A stretch of 64,000 nt of DNA from the NCBI RefSeq assembly GCF_001468395.1, contig NZ_LNSG01000004.1, positions 310,001 to 374,000 on the forward strand, read 5' to 3'. The position numbers were made by a program, and so were the translations under genes. Positions 44,624 to 53,495 of this stretch are shown here, one piece after another. Each line of letters starts with the position of its first letter. Position 1 is the first letter of the stretch. This stretch comes from Sphingopyxis sp. H073. GTDB lineage: Bacteria > Pseudomonadota > Alphaproteobacteria > Sphingomonadales > Sphingomonadaceae. Below the pieces are notes generated by a model. That model was given only the letters and a program-made list of their open reading frames with translations. It was not told where the DNA came from and ran no database searches.

Positions 44624-45340
44624 CTAGCGGCAGATCGACCAACCCGCCGTCCGCACCGCCATATCGAGGTGGAAATGATCGGCGTGCGCCGCATTATGGT
44701 CGGGTGACAGCACCGTAGAGAACAGGTCGCACGACCCGTCGCGGACCTCGTGCAGGAATTCGCTGCGCTTGTCGCCCGGCGCCCAGTCGTTGATCAGCGA
44801 AATGCGCGTCCCGTCGGCGAGAACGAAAGCCGAAATGTCGATCGCATTGGCGGTCGAATGCTCGCTCTGAGCCTCGCGGCCCGCGATCTTGCGGCAATTG
44901 TAGCTGCCGAGATTTTCGAGCTCGACGACATTCTGCCCGAAATATTTCCGCGCCGCGGGTTGCACGACATCGCGCGTCCAGAGCGCCATCGCCGCGGTCA
45001 CGGCGCAGCCAGGCGCGGCATTGGCAGGGCGCATGGTGGGCACAAGAGCGTTGCCGGTCAGCACCATCCGCTGGGTCGCGCGGCACTGCCCCCTCCCGAC
45101 GACAGGCCGTCTCTCATAGCCTGCCTTCGCCCGGTCGAAGGCAGCGAAGCAGGCGGCATCGTCACCCGCAAAGTTCATCAGCTTGCGGTGCGTCGCCCAG
45201 CCCTGCGGATGCTCGAATTCGAAACGCGCGCCGGGGAAATGCTCGGGATGCGCGCGCACCCACTGCATGACGCGGATTGCGCCGATCGCCAGCACGACGG
45301 CGATGGCGAACCAGATCAGGTAGGCGCGCAGGCTTTTCAT
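44624..45340 (-). CDS. extensin-like C-terminal domain protein (peptidoglycan peptidase-like)
   Basis: A 238-residue membrane-anchored protein: N-terminal helix (AYLIWFAIAVVLAIGAIRVM), then an extensin-like C-terminal domain, which is related to M15 DD-peptidases. Zinc-ligand blocks are SEHSTANAIDISAF (His and Asp) and AHADHFHLDMA (His). Cysteines in DDAACFAAF, RGQCRATQ, APGCAVT, YNCRKIAG and GSCDLFS suggest periplasmic disulfides. The likely job is trimming peptidoglycan stems, inferred from the fold. Followed 37 bp upstream by the P450 gene on the same strand. Confidence 0.9.
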   Translation of the reverse strand: MKSLRAYLIWFAIAVVLAIGAIRVMQWVRAHPEHFPGARFEFEHPQGWATHRKLMNFAGDDAACFAAFDRAKAGYERRPVVGRGQCRATQRMVLTGNALVPTMRPANAAPGCAVTAAMALWTRDVVQPAARKYFGQNVVELENLGSYNCRKIAGREAQSEHSTANAIDISAFVLADGTRISLINDWAPGDKRSEFLHEVRDGSCDLFSTVLSPDHNAAHADHFHLDMAVRTAGWSICR

Positions 45341-45377
45341 TTGCCCCAGATGGCGCGCGGCGCACCAACGGGCAAGT

Positions 45378-46769
45378 TCAGAGCGGTTCGAACGTCACCG
45401 TCAGCCCGTCCTTCGGACGAGGGATAGGAAGCATCTGCCAATCGGGAGCGTAACCGTCACGCACCACGATGCGATGCGTTGTCACGACATGGTGAAAGAA
45501 GATTTTCGCCTGCATGTACGCGAAGTGCAACCCCAGGCACATATGCGCGCCGCCGCCGAAGGGCACCCATGCATATTTGTGCCGCTCGCGCGTTGCCTCG
45601 GGTGCGAAGCGCATCGGGTCGAACTTTTCGGGCTCGGGCCAATGCTCCTCCATCATATGCGTGAAGGCCGGACTGACCCCGACCGACGTACCCGCCGGGA
45701 TACGATAGCCGCCATATTCGAAATCCTTTAGCGCGCGGCGCGGGAAGCTTGGCACCGGGGGGACGAGACGAAGCGACTCCTTGAACGCCCATTCGGTCAA
45801 TTCCAGCTCGCCGAGGCCGTTATGCCCGACCCCCTCGCCCGCCGGCGCGACGCTCAGCATCTCCTCGCGCAGCCGGTCCTGCCACTCGGGATGTTTCGCG
45901 AGCTGGTACACCATCGTGGTGATCGAGCTGGTGATCGTGTCGTGCGCCGCCATCATCAGGAAATTCATATGATCGACGATCGCACCGGTCGTGAGATATT
46001 CGCCGTCATCGTCCCTCGCGCGGCAGATCTGGCTGAAGATATCCTCGCCCGCGCCGTCACGGCGCTCCGGCACCATCTTGCCGAAATAGTCGACGAGATA
46101 GGCGCGTCCCTTCACGCCGCGGCCCATTGCGGTGAAGGGCAGCGGACGGCGCACGACCCCGATCGACGCCTGCACCATGTCGACGAAGGCCTTGTTGACC
46201 TTGTCCGCCTCCGGCCCCCACGGGATGCCGAGGAAGCTGGTCGCGGCAAGGTCGAGCGTCAGCTCCTTGATCGCAGGGTAGAATTTGAAGGTCTTGCCGC
46301 TCCACGCGGCGACGCGGTCGCGGATTCCTTCGTTCAGCGAATCCGCATAGTGCCGCATCGGCTCGGGCTTGAAGGCGACCGACAAAACCTTGCGGTCGGC
46401 GCGATGCTTCTCGAAGTCCATCAGCATCAGCCCGCGCGGGAAGAGCAGGTTGAGTACCGGTCCCCACCCCTGTTCGGACGAGAATATCTTCTCGCGGTCG
46501 AACATCACCAGTTCGTTCGCCTCGGGTCCATGCAGCGCGACGCTGCGCCCGCCGAAGCTGTTGTTGCGATAGACGCGGCCATATTTGCCGACCATGCGCC
46601 GCGTGAACGAGGGATAATCGCGAAGTTGTTCGAGCGTGTTGCCGATCACCGGCATCCCGTCCTCGCCCGGTATATGGTCGAGCGCGGCGTCGGGATTGCG
46701 CGGCAGCCAGTGCGCGGTGTCGGGACCGAAGCGGCCTTCGGACCAGTTGAACTTCGCTGGGGCGTTCAT
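45378..46769 (-). CDS. cytochrome P450
   Basis: A 463-residue heme monooxygenase. The heme-thiolate motif is PFGGGAHMCLGLHFA with Cys411; the I-helix oxygen motif is MMAAHDTITSS, the ExxR pair is in FKESLRLVP, and the PERF-like region is FDPMRFAPEATRERHKYAWV. The N-terminus (DHIPGEDGMPVIGNTLEQLRDYPSF) and lack of a membrane helix are like the soluble CYP120/CYP51-related class often found in sphingomonads. It needs ferredoxin and reductase partners, none of which is adjacent. The substrate cannot be assigned; lipids, terpenoids or sterol-like molecules are typical of relatives. Confidence 0.94.
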   Translation of the reverse strand: MNAPAKFNWSEGRFGPDTAHWLPRNPDAALDHIPGEDGMPVIGNTLEQLRDYPSFTRRMVGKYGRVYRNNSFGGRSVALHGPEANELVMFDREKIFSSEQGWGPVLNLLFPRGLMLMDFEKHRADRKVLSVAFKPEPMRHYADSLNEGIRDRVAAWSGKTFKFYPAIKELTLDLAATSFLGIPWGPEADKVNKAFVDMVQASIGVVRRPLPFTAMGRGVKGRAYLVDYFGKMVPERRDGAGEDIFSQICRARDDDGEYLTTGAIVDHMNFLMMAAHDTITSSITTMVYQLAKHPEWQDRLREEMLSVAPAGEGVGHNGLGELELTEWAFKESLRLVPPVPSFPRRALKDFEYGGYRIPAGTSVGVSPAFTHMMEEHWPEPEKFDPMRFAPEATRERHKYAWVPFGGGAHMCLGLHFAYMQAKIFFHHVVTTHRIVVRDGYAPDWQMLPIPRPKDGLTVTFEPL

Positions 46770-46941
46770 GGAAAACCTCGTCCGTCGTTGCGATTGGCGG
46801 CAAGCTATCGAACTACTGACATCGATGCAAGTAGCGCGTGTCGCAGCGCCCGGACTCCATTCACCGCAAATTCAACTCGACTCGCGCAATCTCGCGGCAA
46901 GATGACGGGTCGCATCCGTTTGACCCTCAAAGGATAAAGTC

Positions 46942-47844
46942 ATGGCCAAGGCATTCCGACGCTCCCTCGCTATGACGCTTGGCGCGCTTGCCACGACCGC
47001 GCTCGGCGGCTGCTATTATGGCGATGTGTACGGCAGCAGCTACGCCTCGGGCGGTGACTGCGCCTCGCGCTATGGCGCCGACTATTACGATTATGACGGT
47101 TATGCCTATGACGACGGCTATGGCTATGACTGCTATGATGCGTCGGACTATGGCGGCGGCTTCGCGCAGATCGGCTTCGGCGGCGGCTGGTACGACGATT
47201 ATTATTATCCGGGCTACGGCCTCTGGCTCTTCGACAGCTATCGCAACCGCTATCCGCTGCGCGGCCAGTATCTGAATTACTGGGGCGGACGGCGCGCGTG
47301 GTGGAAGCATCATGGCGGCCATGGCGACGGCAACTGGAACCGGCCGGGCCACGGCGATGGCAATGGGCGTCCCGGACGTCCTGGCGGCTGGAACGGCCAT
47401 CCCGGCGGCGACGGCCAGCACGGAACGCGCCCGGGCTGGGGCAGCGGCGGCCAAGGCGGCAATCCGCCGACCACGACCAATCCCGTTCGCCCCGGTGGCG
47501 GCCCCTCGGCCGTCCGCCCGCGCCCGCCGCGCGGCGAAGGCGGCAGCTATGTCCGCCCGCGTCCGGCGCCGCCGGTGGCGCAAGGCGAGGCGACGGCAGA
47601 TCGGCCAGCCGGTGCGCAACGCCCGGTGCGGACATGGTCGCCGCGGCAGGGTGGCGGCACGCCGCGCGGTCCCGAGGCGGTCCGGCCGCGCCCTGCTCCC
47701 TCGATCGACCGGCCGGCTGCGGTGCGACCACAGGCCGCGCCGCCGTCCGCGGCGCCGCGCTACACGCCGCCCGCGCAGCGGCAGGCCCCGGCGCCCGAAC
47801 GGTCGCAGCGGTTCGAGCGGTCGATCACCCCTGACAAGGACTGA
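46942..47844 (+). CDS. Tyr/Gly/Pro-rich low-complexity lipoprotein
   Basis: A 300-residue exported protein with a lipoprotein signal MAKAFRRSLAMTLGALATTA ending LGGC (Cys24). Residues ~25-110 are very rich in Tyr, Asp and Gly (YYDYDGYAYDDGYGYDCYD, YDDYYYPGYGLW). Residues ~115-175 are Gly/His/Asn/Arg-rich, and the last 125 are Pro/Arg/Gln-rich (RPRPAPPVAQ, SIDRPAAVRPQ). No enzymatic domain is visible. AAAGGATAAAG precedes the ATG. This composition suggests an extended, sticky or matrix-like surface protein. Function unknown; the reading frame is supported by the signal peptide and by absence of stops in a biased composition. Confidence 0.72.
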   Translation: MAKAFRRSLAMTLGALATTALGGCYYGDVYGSSYASGGDCASRYGADYYDYDGYAYDDGYGYDCYDASDYGGGFAQIGFGGGWYDDYYYPGYGLWLFDSYRNRYPLRGQYLNYWGGRRAWWKHHGGHGDGNWNRPGHGDGNGRPGRPGGWNGHPGGDGQHGTRPGWGSGGQGGNPPTTTNPVRPGGGPSAVRPRPPRGEGGSYVRPRPAPPVAQGEATADRPAGAQRPVRTWSPRQGGGTPRGPEAVRPRPAPSIDRPAAVRPQAAPPSAAPRYTPPAQRQAPAPERSQRFERSITPDKD

Positions 47845-47853
47845 CGCGGCGCG

Positions 47854-49203
47854 TCAGGCATCGGCGGGCGGCGTCCGCTTGTCGGCGACCATATCCTCCT
47901 GAAGTTCGAGCCCGCGCGCGCCGTGGTGGGCGGTGTGCGCGGGGGCGTGCGGCCGCTCCTCGAAGGCGGGGTCCGGTTCTTCCAGCATCCCTTCCCATTT
48001 GGTGATGACGCTGGTCGCGACCGCGTTGCCGACGACGTTGGTCGCGGTCCGCCCCATGTCGAGGAAATGGTCGATCGCGAAAACGATCGCGACACCCTCG
48101 ACCGGCAGGTCGAACATCGCGAGCGTCGCGGTGATGACGACGAGGCTGGCGCGCGGCACCGCCGCGATCCCCTTCGACGACACCATCAGGGTCAGCAGGA
48201 TCAGGATCTGCGTCGCGATGGGTATGTCGATGTCATAAGCTTGCGCGATGAAGATCGTCGCGAAGCTGGCGTACATCATCGACCCGTCGAGGTTGAAGCT
48301 GTAGCCGAGCGGCAGCACGAAGCCCGAGATGCGGCGCGGCACGCCGAAGCGGTCGAGCTGTTCGAACAGTTTCGGCATCGCCGCTTCCGACGACGCGGTC
48401 GAAAAAGCGATCAGCAGCGGCTCGCGGACGTAGCGGACAAGCTCGACGATCCGCCTGCCGAGGAACAGCGCGCCGACGCCGAGCAGGATAACCCACAGCA
48501 GGACAAGCGAGATGTAGAATTCGGTCAGCAGCTCGGCGTAAGTGGCAAGGATGCCGAGGCCATATTGCGCGACGACCTTGGCCAGCGCCCCGAACACCGC
48601 GAACGGCGCAAGACGCATGACATAGCCGGTGATCTGGAGCATCAGTTCGGCGAGCGCCTCGGCGCCGCGGACGAGCGGCTTGCCCTTTTCGCCCAGCGCC
48701 GACAGGCCGACGCCCGCGAACAGCGCGAAGACGAGGATCTGGAGAACATTGTTCTCCGCCATCGCCTGGATGACATTCTTCGGGAAGATATGCTCGATGA
48801 ACTCGAACATATCGAGCTTCTTGACCTCGCCGACCTCCGCCGACGAATGCGCGCCGACCGCGAGATGCAGACCGGCGCCGGGCTCGAGCAAATTGACCAT
48901 GATCAGCCCGAGGCTGATCGAGATCAGGCTGGCAAGGACGAACCATGCGATCGCGCGGGTGCCGATGCGCCCGAGCGCCGAACTGTCGCCCATATGCGCG
49001 ATGCCGGCGATGAGCGTGCCGAGGATCAGCGGCGCGACGAGCATCTTGATGAGGTTGAGGAAGATGGTGGCGAGGGTACCGAACCCCTTCAGCCAATATT
49101 CGAATTCGGGGCTGTCGGCGGGCACGAAGCTCCGCACGAGAAAGCCGACGACGATCCCGAGGACCATGCCGAGCAAGATGTATAAAGTGAGGCGACGTGC
49201 CAT
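47854..49203 (-). CDS. dicarboxylate/amino acid:cation symporter (DAACS family)
   Basis: A 449-residue secondary transporter of the GltP/DctA type with about eight helices and two re-entrant loops. Diagnostic segments are AFSTASSEAAMPKLFEQL (the serine-rich hairpin), GYSFNLDGSMMYASFATIFIAQA (NxDGxxMY motif) and SSKGIAAVPRASLVVITATL, plus DHFLDMGRTATNVVGNAVAT carrying substrate-binding Asp, Arg and Asn. It imports glutamate, aspartate or C4-dicarboxylates with Na+ or H+. The C-terminal tail is hydrophilic with a His-rich piece (APAHTAHHGARG). It converges with the low-complexity lipoprotein gene. Confidence 0.94.
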   Translation of the reverse strand: MARRLTLYILLGMVLGIVVGFLVRSFVPADSPEFEYWLKGFGTLATIFLNLIKMLVAPLILGTLIAGIAHMGDSSALGRIGTRAIAWFVLASLISISLGLIMVNLLEPGAGLHLAVGAHSSAEVGEVKKLDMFEFIEHIFPKNVIQAMAENNVLQILVFALFAGVGLSALGEKGKPLVRGAEALAELMLQITGYVMRLAPFAVFGALAKVVAQYGLGILATYAELLTEFYISLVLLWVILLGVGALFLGRRIVELVRYVREPLLIAFSTASSEAAMPKLFEQLDRFGVPRRISGFVLPLGYSFNLDGSMMYASFATIFIAQAYDIDIPIATQILILLTLMVSSKGIAAVPRASLVVITATLAMFDLPVEGVAIVFAIDHFLDMGRTATNVVGNAVATSVITKWEGMLEEPDPAFEERPHAPAHTAHHGARGLELQEDMVADKRTPPADA

Positions 49204-49277
49204 CCAGAACTCCCCTGTCCCGCTGGTGCGGGCGTTTCATCATGCGGGGGTAACAGGCTGGTCGGCGGCGGGCAATC

Positions 49278-51062
49278 TCAGGTCAGGAAAAACACGATCG
49301 CGAGGCACGTCGATACGCCGGTGATGATATTCAACGGCACACCGATCTTCACGAAATCGACGAAGCGATAATCGCCTGCGGCATAAACGATCGTGTTCGT
49401 CTGATAGCCGATAGGGGTCGCGAAACAGGCCGACGCACCGATCATCAGCGCGATAACCAACGGACGGGGATCGACGCCAAGCTCTGACGCCATTGCCAAT
49501 GTCACGGGCGTCATCAAGGCTGCGACCGCATTGTTGCTGAGCAGTTCCGACAGGATCAGGGCGAAGAAGTAGATGCCGAATACCAGCACCCACGCCGGCT
49601 GTCCGGCAAGCATCGGCTGCGCCCAGCCGACCATCATCGCCACGGCCCCGCTCTGCTCGAGCGCTAGCCCGACGGCGAGCATCGCGAAGATCAGGATCAG
49701 CACATCGCCGTCGATCGTCCCCCACGCCTCCTCGCTGTCGATGCAGCGCGTCACCAGGATGACGCCGATGGCAATGATCGCGGCCACCCCGATCGACATG
49801 ATATCCAACGCCGCGAGCGCGACGACCGATGCCATGCACAGGATCGCGATCCACGCCTTGCCCCGGCGAAAGGCGCGCACCTTCGCGAGGTCCGCGCCGA
49901 TGAGGTGCGGATTGTCGCGCAGCGCCTCGACCTCGCGCGGCCCGGCCGCGACGAGCAGGCGGTCGGCGGGGCGGATGCGGACGCTGGCGAGGTCGGGGCC
50001 GGGTTCGTGCGCCGGACGGTCGAGTCCGATGATCCGCGCGCGAATCTTTTGCAGGAACGGAATATCGATCAGCCGCTGACCGATCGCCGGATGGTTCGAT
50101 GCGATCATCGTTTCGACGACGAGGTCGCCTTCGGCAGGCTCCCCCCCGCCGATCCCGAGGCCGAAGCGGCCCTGCTCGCGCCAGGTCATGAGCGTCGCGC
50201 CGTCGACGCGGACGATCAGCCGGTCACCCGCGGCCAGAATCCAGCTGTCGAGGTCGGCGCCGCGCACGACCGCGGTGCCCCGGCGCACGCCGACGATACG
50301 GCCCGAGCGCGGCAGGTCCCGGAACGCTTCGACCGTCATGGCGACGAGATCGTCGTCCTCGCTCAAGACGAGTTCGGTCAGATATTGGTGCGCATCATGC
50401 GTCCCCGCGGGCCCGCTTATCGGCTTGTCCGAGGGCAACAGCCACCACATCAGTGCAAGGCCGATCATGCCCGACGCCGCGGTGACGAGGCCGATGGGGG
50501 TGATCTCGAAAATGCCGAAACGCTCCATCCCCGCCTGCCGCACGATGCCGTCGACCACGAGGTTGGTCGAGGTGCCGATCAAGGTCAGCGTGCCGCCCAG
50601 CACCGCAACGATCGACAGCGGCATCAGCAGCTTTTTTGCGCTCACCCCCGTTACCTCGGCAAGTTTCAGCACGATCGGGATCAGGACGACGACGACCGGG
50701 GTGTTGTTGAGGAAGGCCGAGGCGACAAGCGCCCCGACGAGCACTTCGACGATGGCGAGGCGCGGGTGTTTTTCGGCGCGCTTCATGATCGCGTCGGCGA
50801 CGCGCTGGATCACCCCGGTGCGGATCAGCGCGCCCGACAGCACGAACATCGCGCCGATGACGATCGGCGCCGAATTGGAAAAGACCGAATAAAGTCCATC
50901 GGCATCGAGGATGCCGAGCGCGAGATAAGTGCAGGCGCCAAGGATCGCGATGACCGTCGCAGGCAGGCGCTCCATCAGGAAGCCGACAAAAATGCCGGCC
51001 AATACGAGCAGCGAAATGACCGCCTGATGCGCTTCGATAAAGGCCCTCAGCGCCTCGATCAT
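49278..51062 (-). CDS. SLC13 family permease with two TrkA-C domains
   Basis: A 594-residue membrane protein of the divalent anion:Na+ symporter (ArsB/NhaD/DASS) superfamily. Each half has the hairpin motif: NNTPVVVVLIPIVLKLAEVTG with IGTSTNLVVDGIV in the first, and LSNNAVAALMTPVTLAMASE with IGYQTNTIVYAAGDYRF in the second. Between them (about residues 205-380) are two RCK/TrkA-C regulatory domains (VEAFRDLPRSGRIVGVRRG ... LAAGDRLIVRVD). This layout is typical of bacterial sulfate or C4-acid permeases of this class; the substrate is not known. Its start is 1 bp from the aroC stop. Confidence 0.92.
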   Translation of the reverse strand: MIEALRAFIEAHQAVISLLVLAGIFVGFLMERLPATVIAILGACTYLALGILDADGLYSVFSNSAPIVIGAMFVLSGALIRTGVIQRVADAIMKRAEKHPRLAIVEVLVGALVASAFLNNTPVVVVLIPIVLKLAEVTGVSAKKLLMPLSIVAVLGGTLTLIGTSTNLVVDGIVRQAGMERFGIFEITPIGLVTAASGMIGLALMWWLLPSDKPISGPAGTHDAHQYLTELVLSEDDDLVAMTVEAFRDLPRSGRIVGVRRGTAVVRGADLDSWILAAGDRLIVRVDGATLMTWREQGRFGLGIGGGEPAEGDLVVETMIASNHPAIGQRLIDIPFLQKIRARIIGLDRPAHEPGPDLASVRIRPADRLLVAAGPREVEALRDNPHLIGADLAKVRAFRRGKAWIAILCMASVVALAALDIMSIGVAAIIAIGVILVTRCIDSEEAWGTIDGDVLILIFAMLAVGLALEQSGAVAMMVGWAQPMLAGQPAWVLVFGIYFFALILSELLSNNAVAALMTPVTLAMASELGVDPRPLVIALMIGASACFATPIGYQTNTIVYAAGDYRFVDFVKIGVPLNIITGVSTCLAIVFFLT

Positions 51063-51063
51063 G

Positions 51064-52140
51064 TCAGCCGTTCTGCGCCCTGTGCAGCAGCTTGTGGTCG
51101 GCGAGAACGAGCGCCATCATCGCCTCGACCACCGGCGCCCCGCGGATGCCGACGCAGGGATCGTGCCGCCCCTTGGTGACGATGTCGGCCGCCTCGCCCG
51201 CCTTGTTGATCGTCGGCACGGGGGTGAGGATCGAGCTGGTCGGCTTGAAGGCGACGCGCACGACCACCGGCTGGCCGGTCGAGATGCCGCCCGCGATGCC
51301 TCCGGCATTGTTCGACAGGAAATCGGGGCGGTTGCTGCCGTCGCTCGCCGGGCGCATCGGGTCGGCATTTTCCTCGCCGCGCAGGCGCGCCGCGTGGAAG
51401 CCCGCGCCGATCTCGACGCCCTTCACCGCGTTGATCCCCATCATCGCGGCGGCGAGGTCGCTGTCGAGCTTGGCATAGATGGGCGCACCCCATCCCGCGG
51501 GAACCCCGCTCGCGGCGCATTCGATCACCGCGCCCAGCGAACTGCCTGCCTTCCGGGCGGCGTCCATCAGCCCCTCCCAGCGCTGCGCCGCAGCCGGGTC
51601 GGGACAGAAAAAGGGATTGCGATCAATTTCTTCGAGGTCGAAGTTGGCGGGATCGATCGCATCGCCGCCGATCTCGGCGACCCAGGCGTGGATCTGCACC
51701 TCGGGAATGATCAGCCGCGCGACCCCGCCCGCCGCGACGCGCGCCGCGGTCTCGCGCGCGCTCGACCGGCCGCCGCCGCGATAGTCGCGAATGCCGTATT
51801 TCGCGTCATAGCTGTAATCAGCGTGGCCGGGACGATAGGCCTGCGCGATCTCGCCATAGTCTTTCGACCGCTGGTCGACATTCTCGATCATCAGGCTGAT
51901 CGGCGTACCCGTCGTCTTGCCCTCGAAGGTGCCTGACAGGATGCGCACCTGATCGGGTTCCTGCCGCTGCGTCGTGTGGCGCGACTGGCCGGGGCGGCGC
52001 TTGTCAAGATAGGGCTGGATATCGCCTTCGGACAGCGAGAGACGCGGCGGACAGCCGTCGACGACGGCGCCAAGCGCGGGACCATGGCTTTCCCCCCACG
52101 TCGTGAAGCGAAGGACGCGTCCGAAGCTGTTGAAACTCAT
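51064..52140 (-). CDS. aroC: chorismate synthase
   Basis: A 358-residue FMN-dependent enzyme, last step of the shikimate pathway, converting EPSP to chorismate. [50 protein letters not shown], the [22 protein letters not shown] block, [21 protein letters not shown] and the C-terminal [19 protein letters not shown] are all intact. Length is normal. It follows the GNAT gene by 4 bp and precedes the SLC13 gene by 1 bp, in a minus-strand run that starts at the dnaJ-like gene. Confidence 0.97.
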   Translation of the reverse strand: MSFNSFGRVLRFTTWGESHGPALGAVVDGCPPRLSLSEGDIQPYLDKRRPGQSRHTTQRQEPDQVRILSGTFEGKTTGTPISLMIENVDQRSKDYGEIAQAYRPGHADYSYDAKYGIRDYRGGGRSSARETAARVAAGGVARLIIPEVQIHAWVAEIGGDAIDPANFDLEEIDRNPFFCPDPAAAQRWEGLMDAARKAGSSLGAVIECAASGVPAGWGAPIYAKLDSDLAAAMMGINAVKGVEIGAGFHAARLRGEENADPMRPASDGSNRPDFLSNNAGGIAGGISTGQPVVVRVAFKPTSSILTPVPTINKAGEAADIVTKGRHDPCVGIRGAPVVEAMMALVLADHKLLHRAQNG

Positions 52141-52144
52141 TGCC

Positions 52145-52681
52145 CTATCCCATCCGGCCGAATGCGGGAGCGTAGTCCGCTCGCCCGCCTAGCGGCCAAG
52201 CCGCGTCCGAGTCCAGCATCATCGCCATGAAATGCGGCCCCGCAAAGGGCGATGCGAAACGCGCTGCGAGGTCGGGCGAATAGCCGAAACGCGGGTAATA
52301 AGATTCGTGACCAAGGACGAAGCTGATCTGCACACCCTGTTTGCGCAGATCATCGAGCGCGGCGCGGATCAGCGCATCGCCGATCCCCTGCCTCTGGTGA
52401 TCCGGGGCGACCGACACTGGCGCAAGTCCGGCCGCCGACAGCGCCGCGCCGTCGGCCGCGACATCCATCCGGCTGAGCAGAACATGCCCGACGATTGCGC
52501 CGTCGCGCTCGGCGACGAGTGACGTCAACACGTCACCATCGGCCTCGAGCATCCGCACCAGCCGCGCCTCGCCCTGATGCCCGAATCCGGTGCCGGCAAA
52601 GGCCGCGCGGATCACCGCGCCGATCGCGTCGCCATCCGCCGCCGTCGCGGCACGGATGGCGATGCCGTCAGGCAAGCGCAA
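52145..52681 (-). CDS. GNAT family N-acetyltransferase
   Basis: A 178-residue acetyltransferase. The acetyl-CoA loop is [21 protein letters not shown] (Q/R-x-x-G-x-G/A), preceded by [12 protein letters not shown] and followed by [20 protein letters not shown], the pattern of the YhbS-like branch. The substrate is unknown. The start is TTG at 52681; the gene overlaps the fabI 3' end by 14 bp. A TTG two codons in gives a shorter overlap. Position between fabI and aroC implies cotranscription with housekeeping genes. Confidence 0.9.
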   Translation of the reverse strand: MRLPDGIAIRAATAADGDAIGAVIRAAFAGTGFGHQGEARLVRMLEADGDVLTSLVAERDGAIVGHVLLSRMDVAADGAALSAAGLAPVSVAPDHQRQGIGDALIRAALDDLRKQGVQISFVLGHESYYPRFGYSPDLAARFASPFAGPHFMAMMLDSDAAWPLGGRADYAPAFGRMG

Positions 52682-53495
52682 TGTCCGGCGCGTCTTCCTG
52701 CTTCATGCCCACCGTATGATAACCCGCATCGACATGGTGCGTTTCGCCCGTCACGCCGCTCGACAGGTCGCTCAGCAGGTAAAGCGCCGAGCCGCCGACG
52801 TCGTCGATCGTGACGTTCCGGCGCAGCGGCGCGTTATATTCGTTCCATTTCAGGATCAGGCGGAAATCGCCGATGCCCGAGGCGGCGAGCGTCTTGATCG
52901 GGCCGGCCGAAATCGCGTTCACGCGCACGCCCTGCGGACCATAATCGTTGGCGAGATATTTGACGCTGGTCTCGAGCGCCGACTTGGCGACGCCCATGAC
53001 GTTGTAATGCGGGATCACCTTCTCGGCGCCATAATAGCTGAGCGTCAGCAGCGAGCCGCCGCCGGTGCCCGTTTCGGGATCGAAGGGCGTCATCATCGCC
53101 GCCGCGCGCTTGGCGACCGCGGTGAAGCTGTAGACGCTGATGTTCATCGTCATCAGGAAGTCGTCGAGCGTCACGTCGGCATAATGGCCGCGCAGCGCTT
53201 CCTTGTTGGTGTAGCCGATGGCATGGACGACGAAGTCGATCGTCGGCCAGCGGGCTGCCAGCGTCGCGAAAGCCGCGTCGAGATTGTCCATATCGGCGAC
53301 GTCGCAATCGAGCAGGAAATCGCAGCCGAGTTGCTCGGCGAGCGGCTTCACCCGCTTTTCCATCACCTCGCCCTGATAGGAAATCGCCAGCTCGGCGCCA
53401 TGCGCGTGCAGCGCCTTGGCAATGCCCCAGGCGAGCGACTTGTCGTTCGCGAGACCCATGATCAGCCCGCGCTTGCCCTTCATCAGACCCGTCAT
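52668..53495 (-). CDS. fabI: enoyl-[acyl-carrier-protein] reductase (NADH)
   Basis: A 275-residue SDR enzyme for the last reduction in each fatty-acid elongation cycle, and the target of triclosan. GLANDKSLAWGIAKAL is the FabI nucleotide loop; the active site is LSYYGAEKVIPHYNVMGVAKSALE with Tyr154, Tyr164 and Lys171; AGPIKTLAASGI follows. The Gly at the position of triclosan-sensitive Gly93 is seen in HAIGYTNKEALRG (Gly94). It overlaps the BrkB-type gene stop by 4 bp upstream and the GNAT start downstream. Confidence 0.96.
   Translation of the reverse strand: MTGLMKGKRGLIMGLANDKSLAWGIAKALHAHGAELAISYQGEVMEKRVKPLAEQLGCDFLLDCDVADMDNLDAAFATLAARWPTIDFVVHAIGYTNKEALRGHYADVTLDDFLMTMNISVYSFTAVAKRAAAMMTPFDPETGTGGGSLLTLSYYGAEKVIPHYNVMGVAKSALETSVKYLANDYGPQGVRVNAISAGPIKTLAASGIGDFRLILKWNEYNAPLRRNVTIDDVGGSALYLLSDLSSGVTGETHHVDAGYHTVGMKQEDAPDIALA

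Noticed and set aside
47923..49185. 420-codon plus-strand frame opposite the dicarboxylate symporter
   Set aside because: Composition is dominated by Asp/Glu/Arg/His without hydrophobic core; the symporter signature is unambiguous on the other strand.
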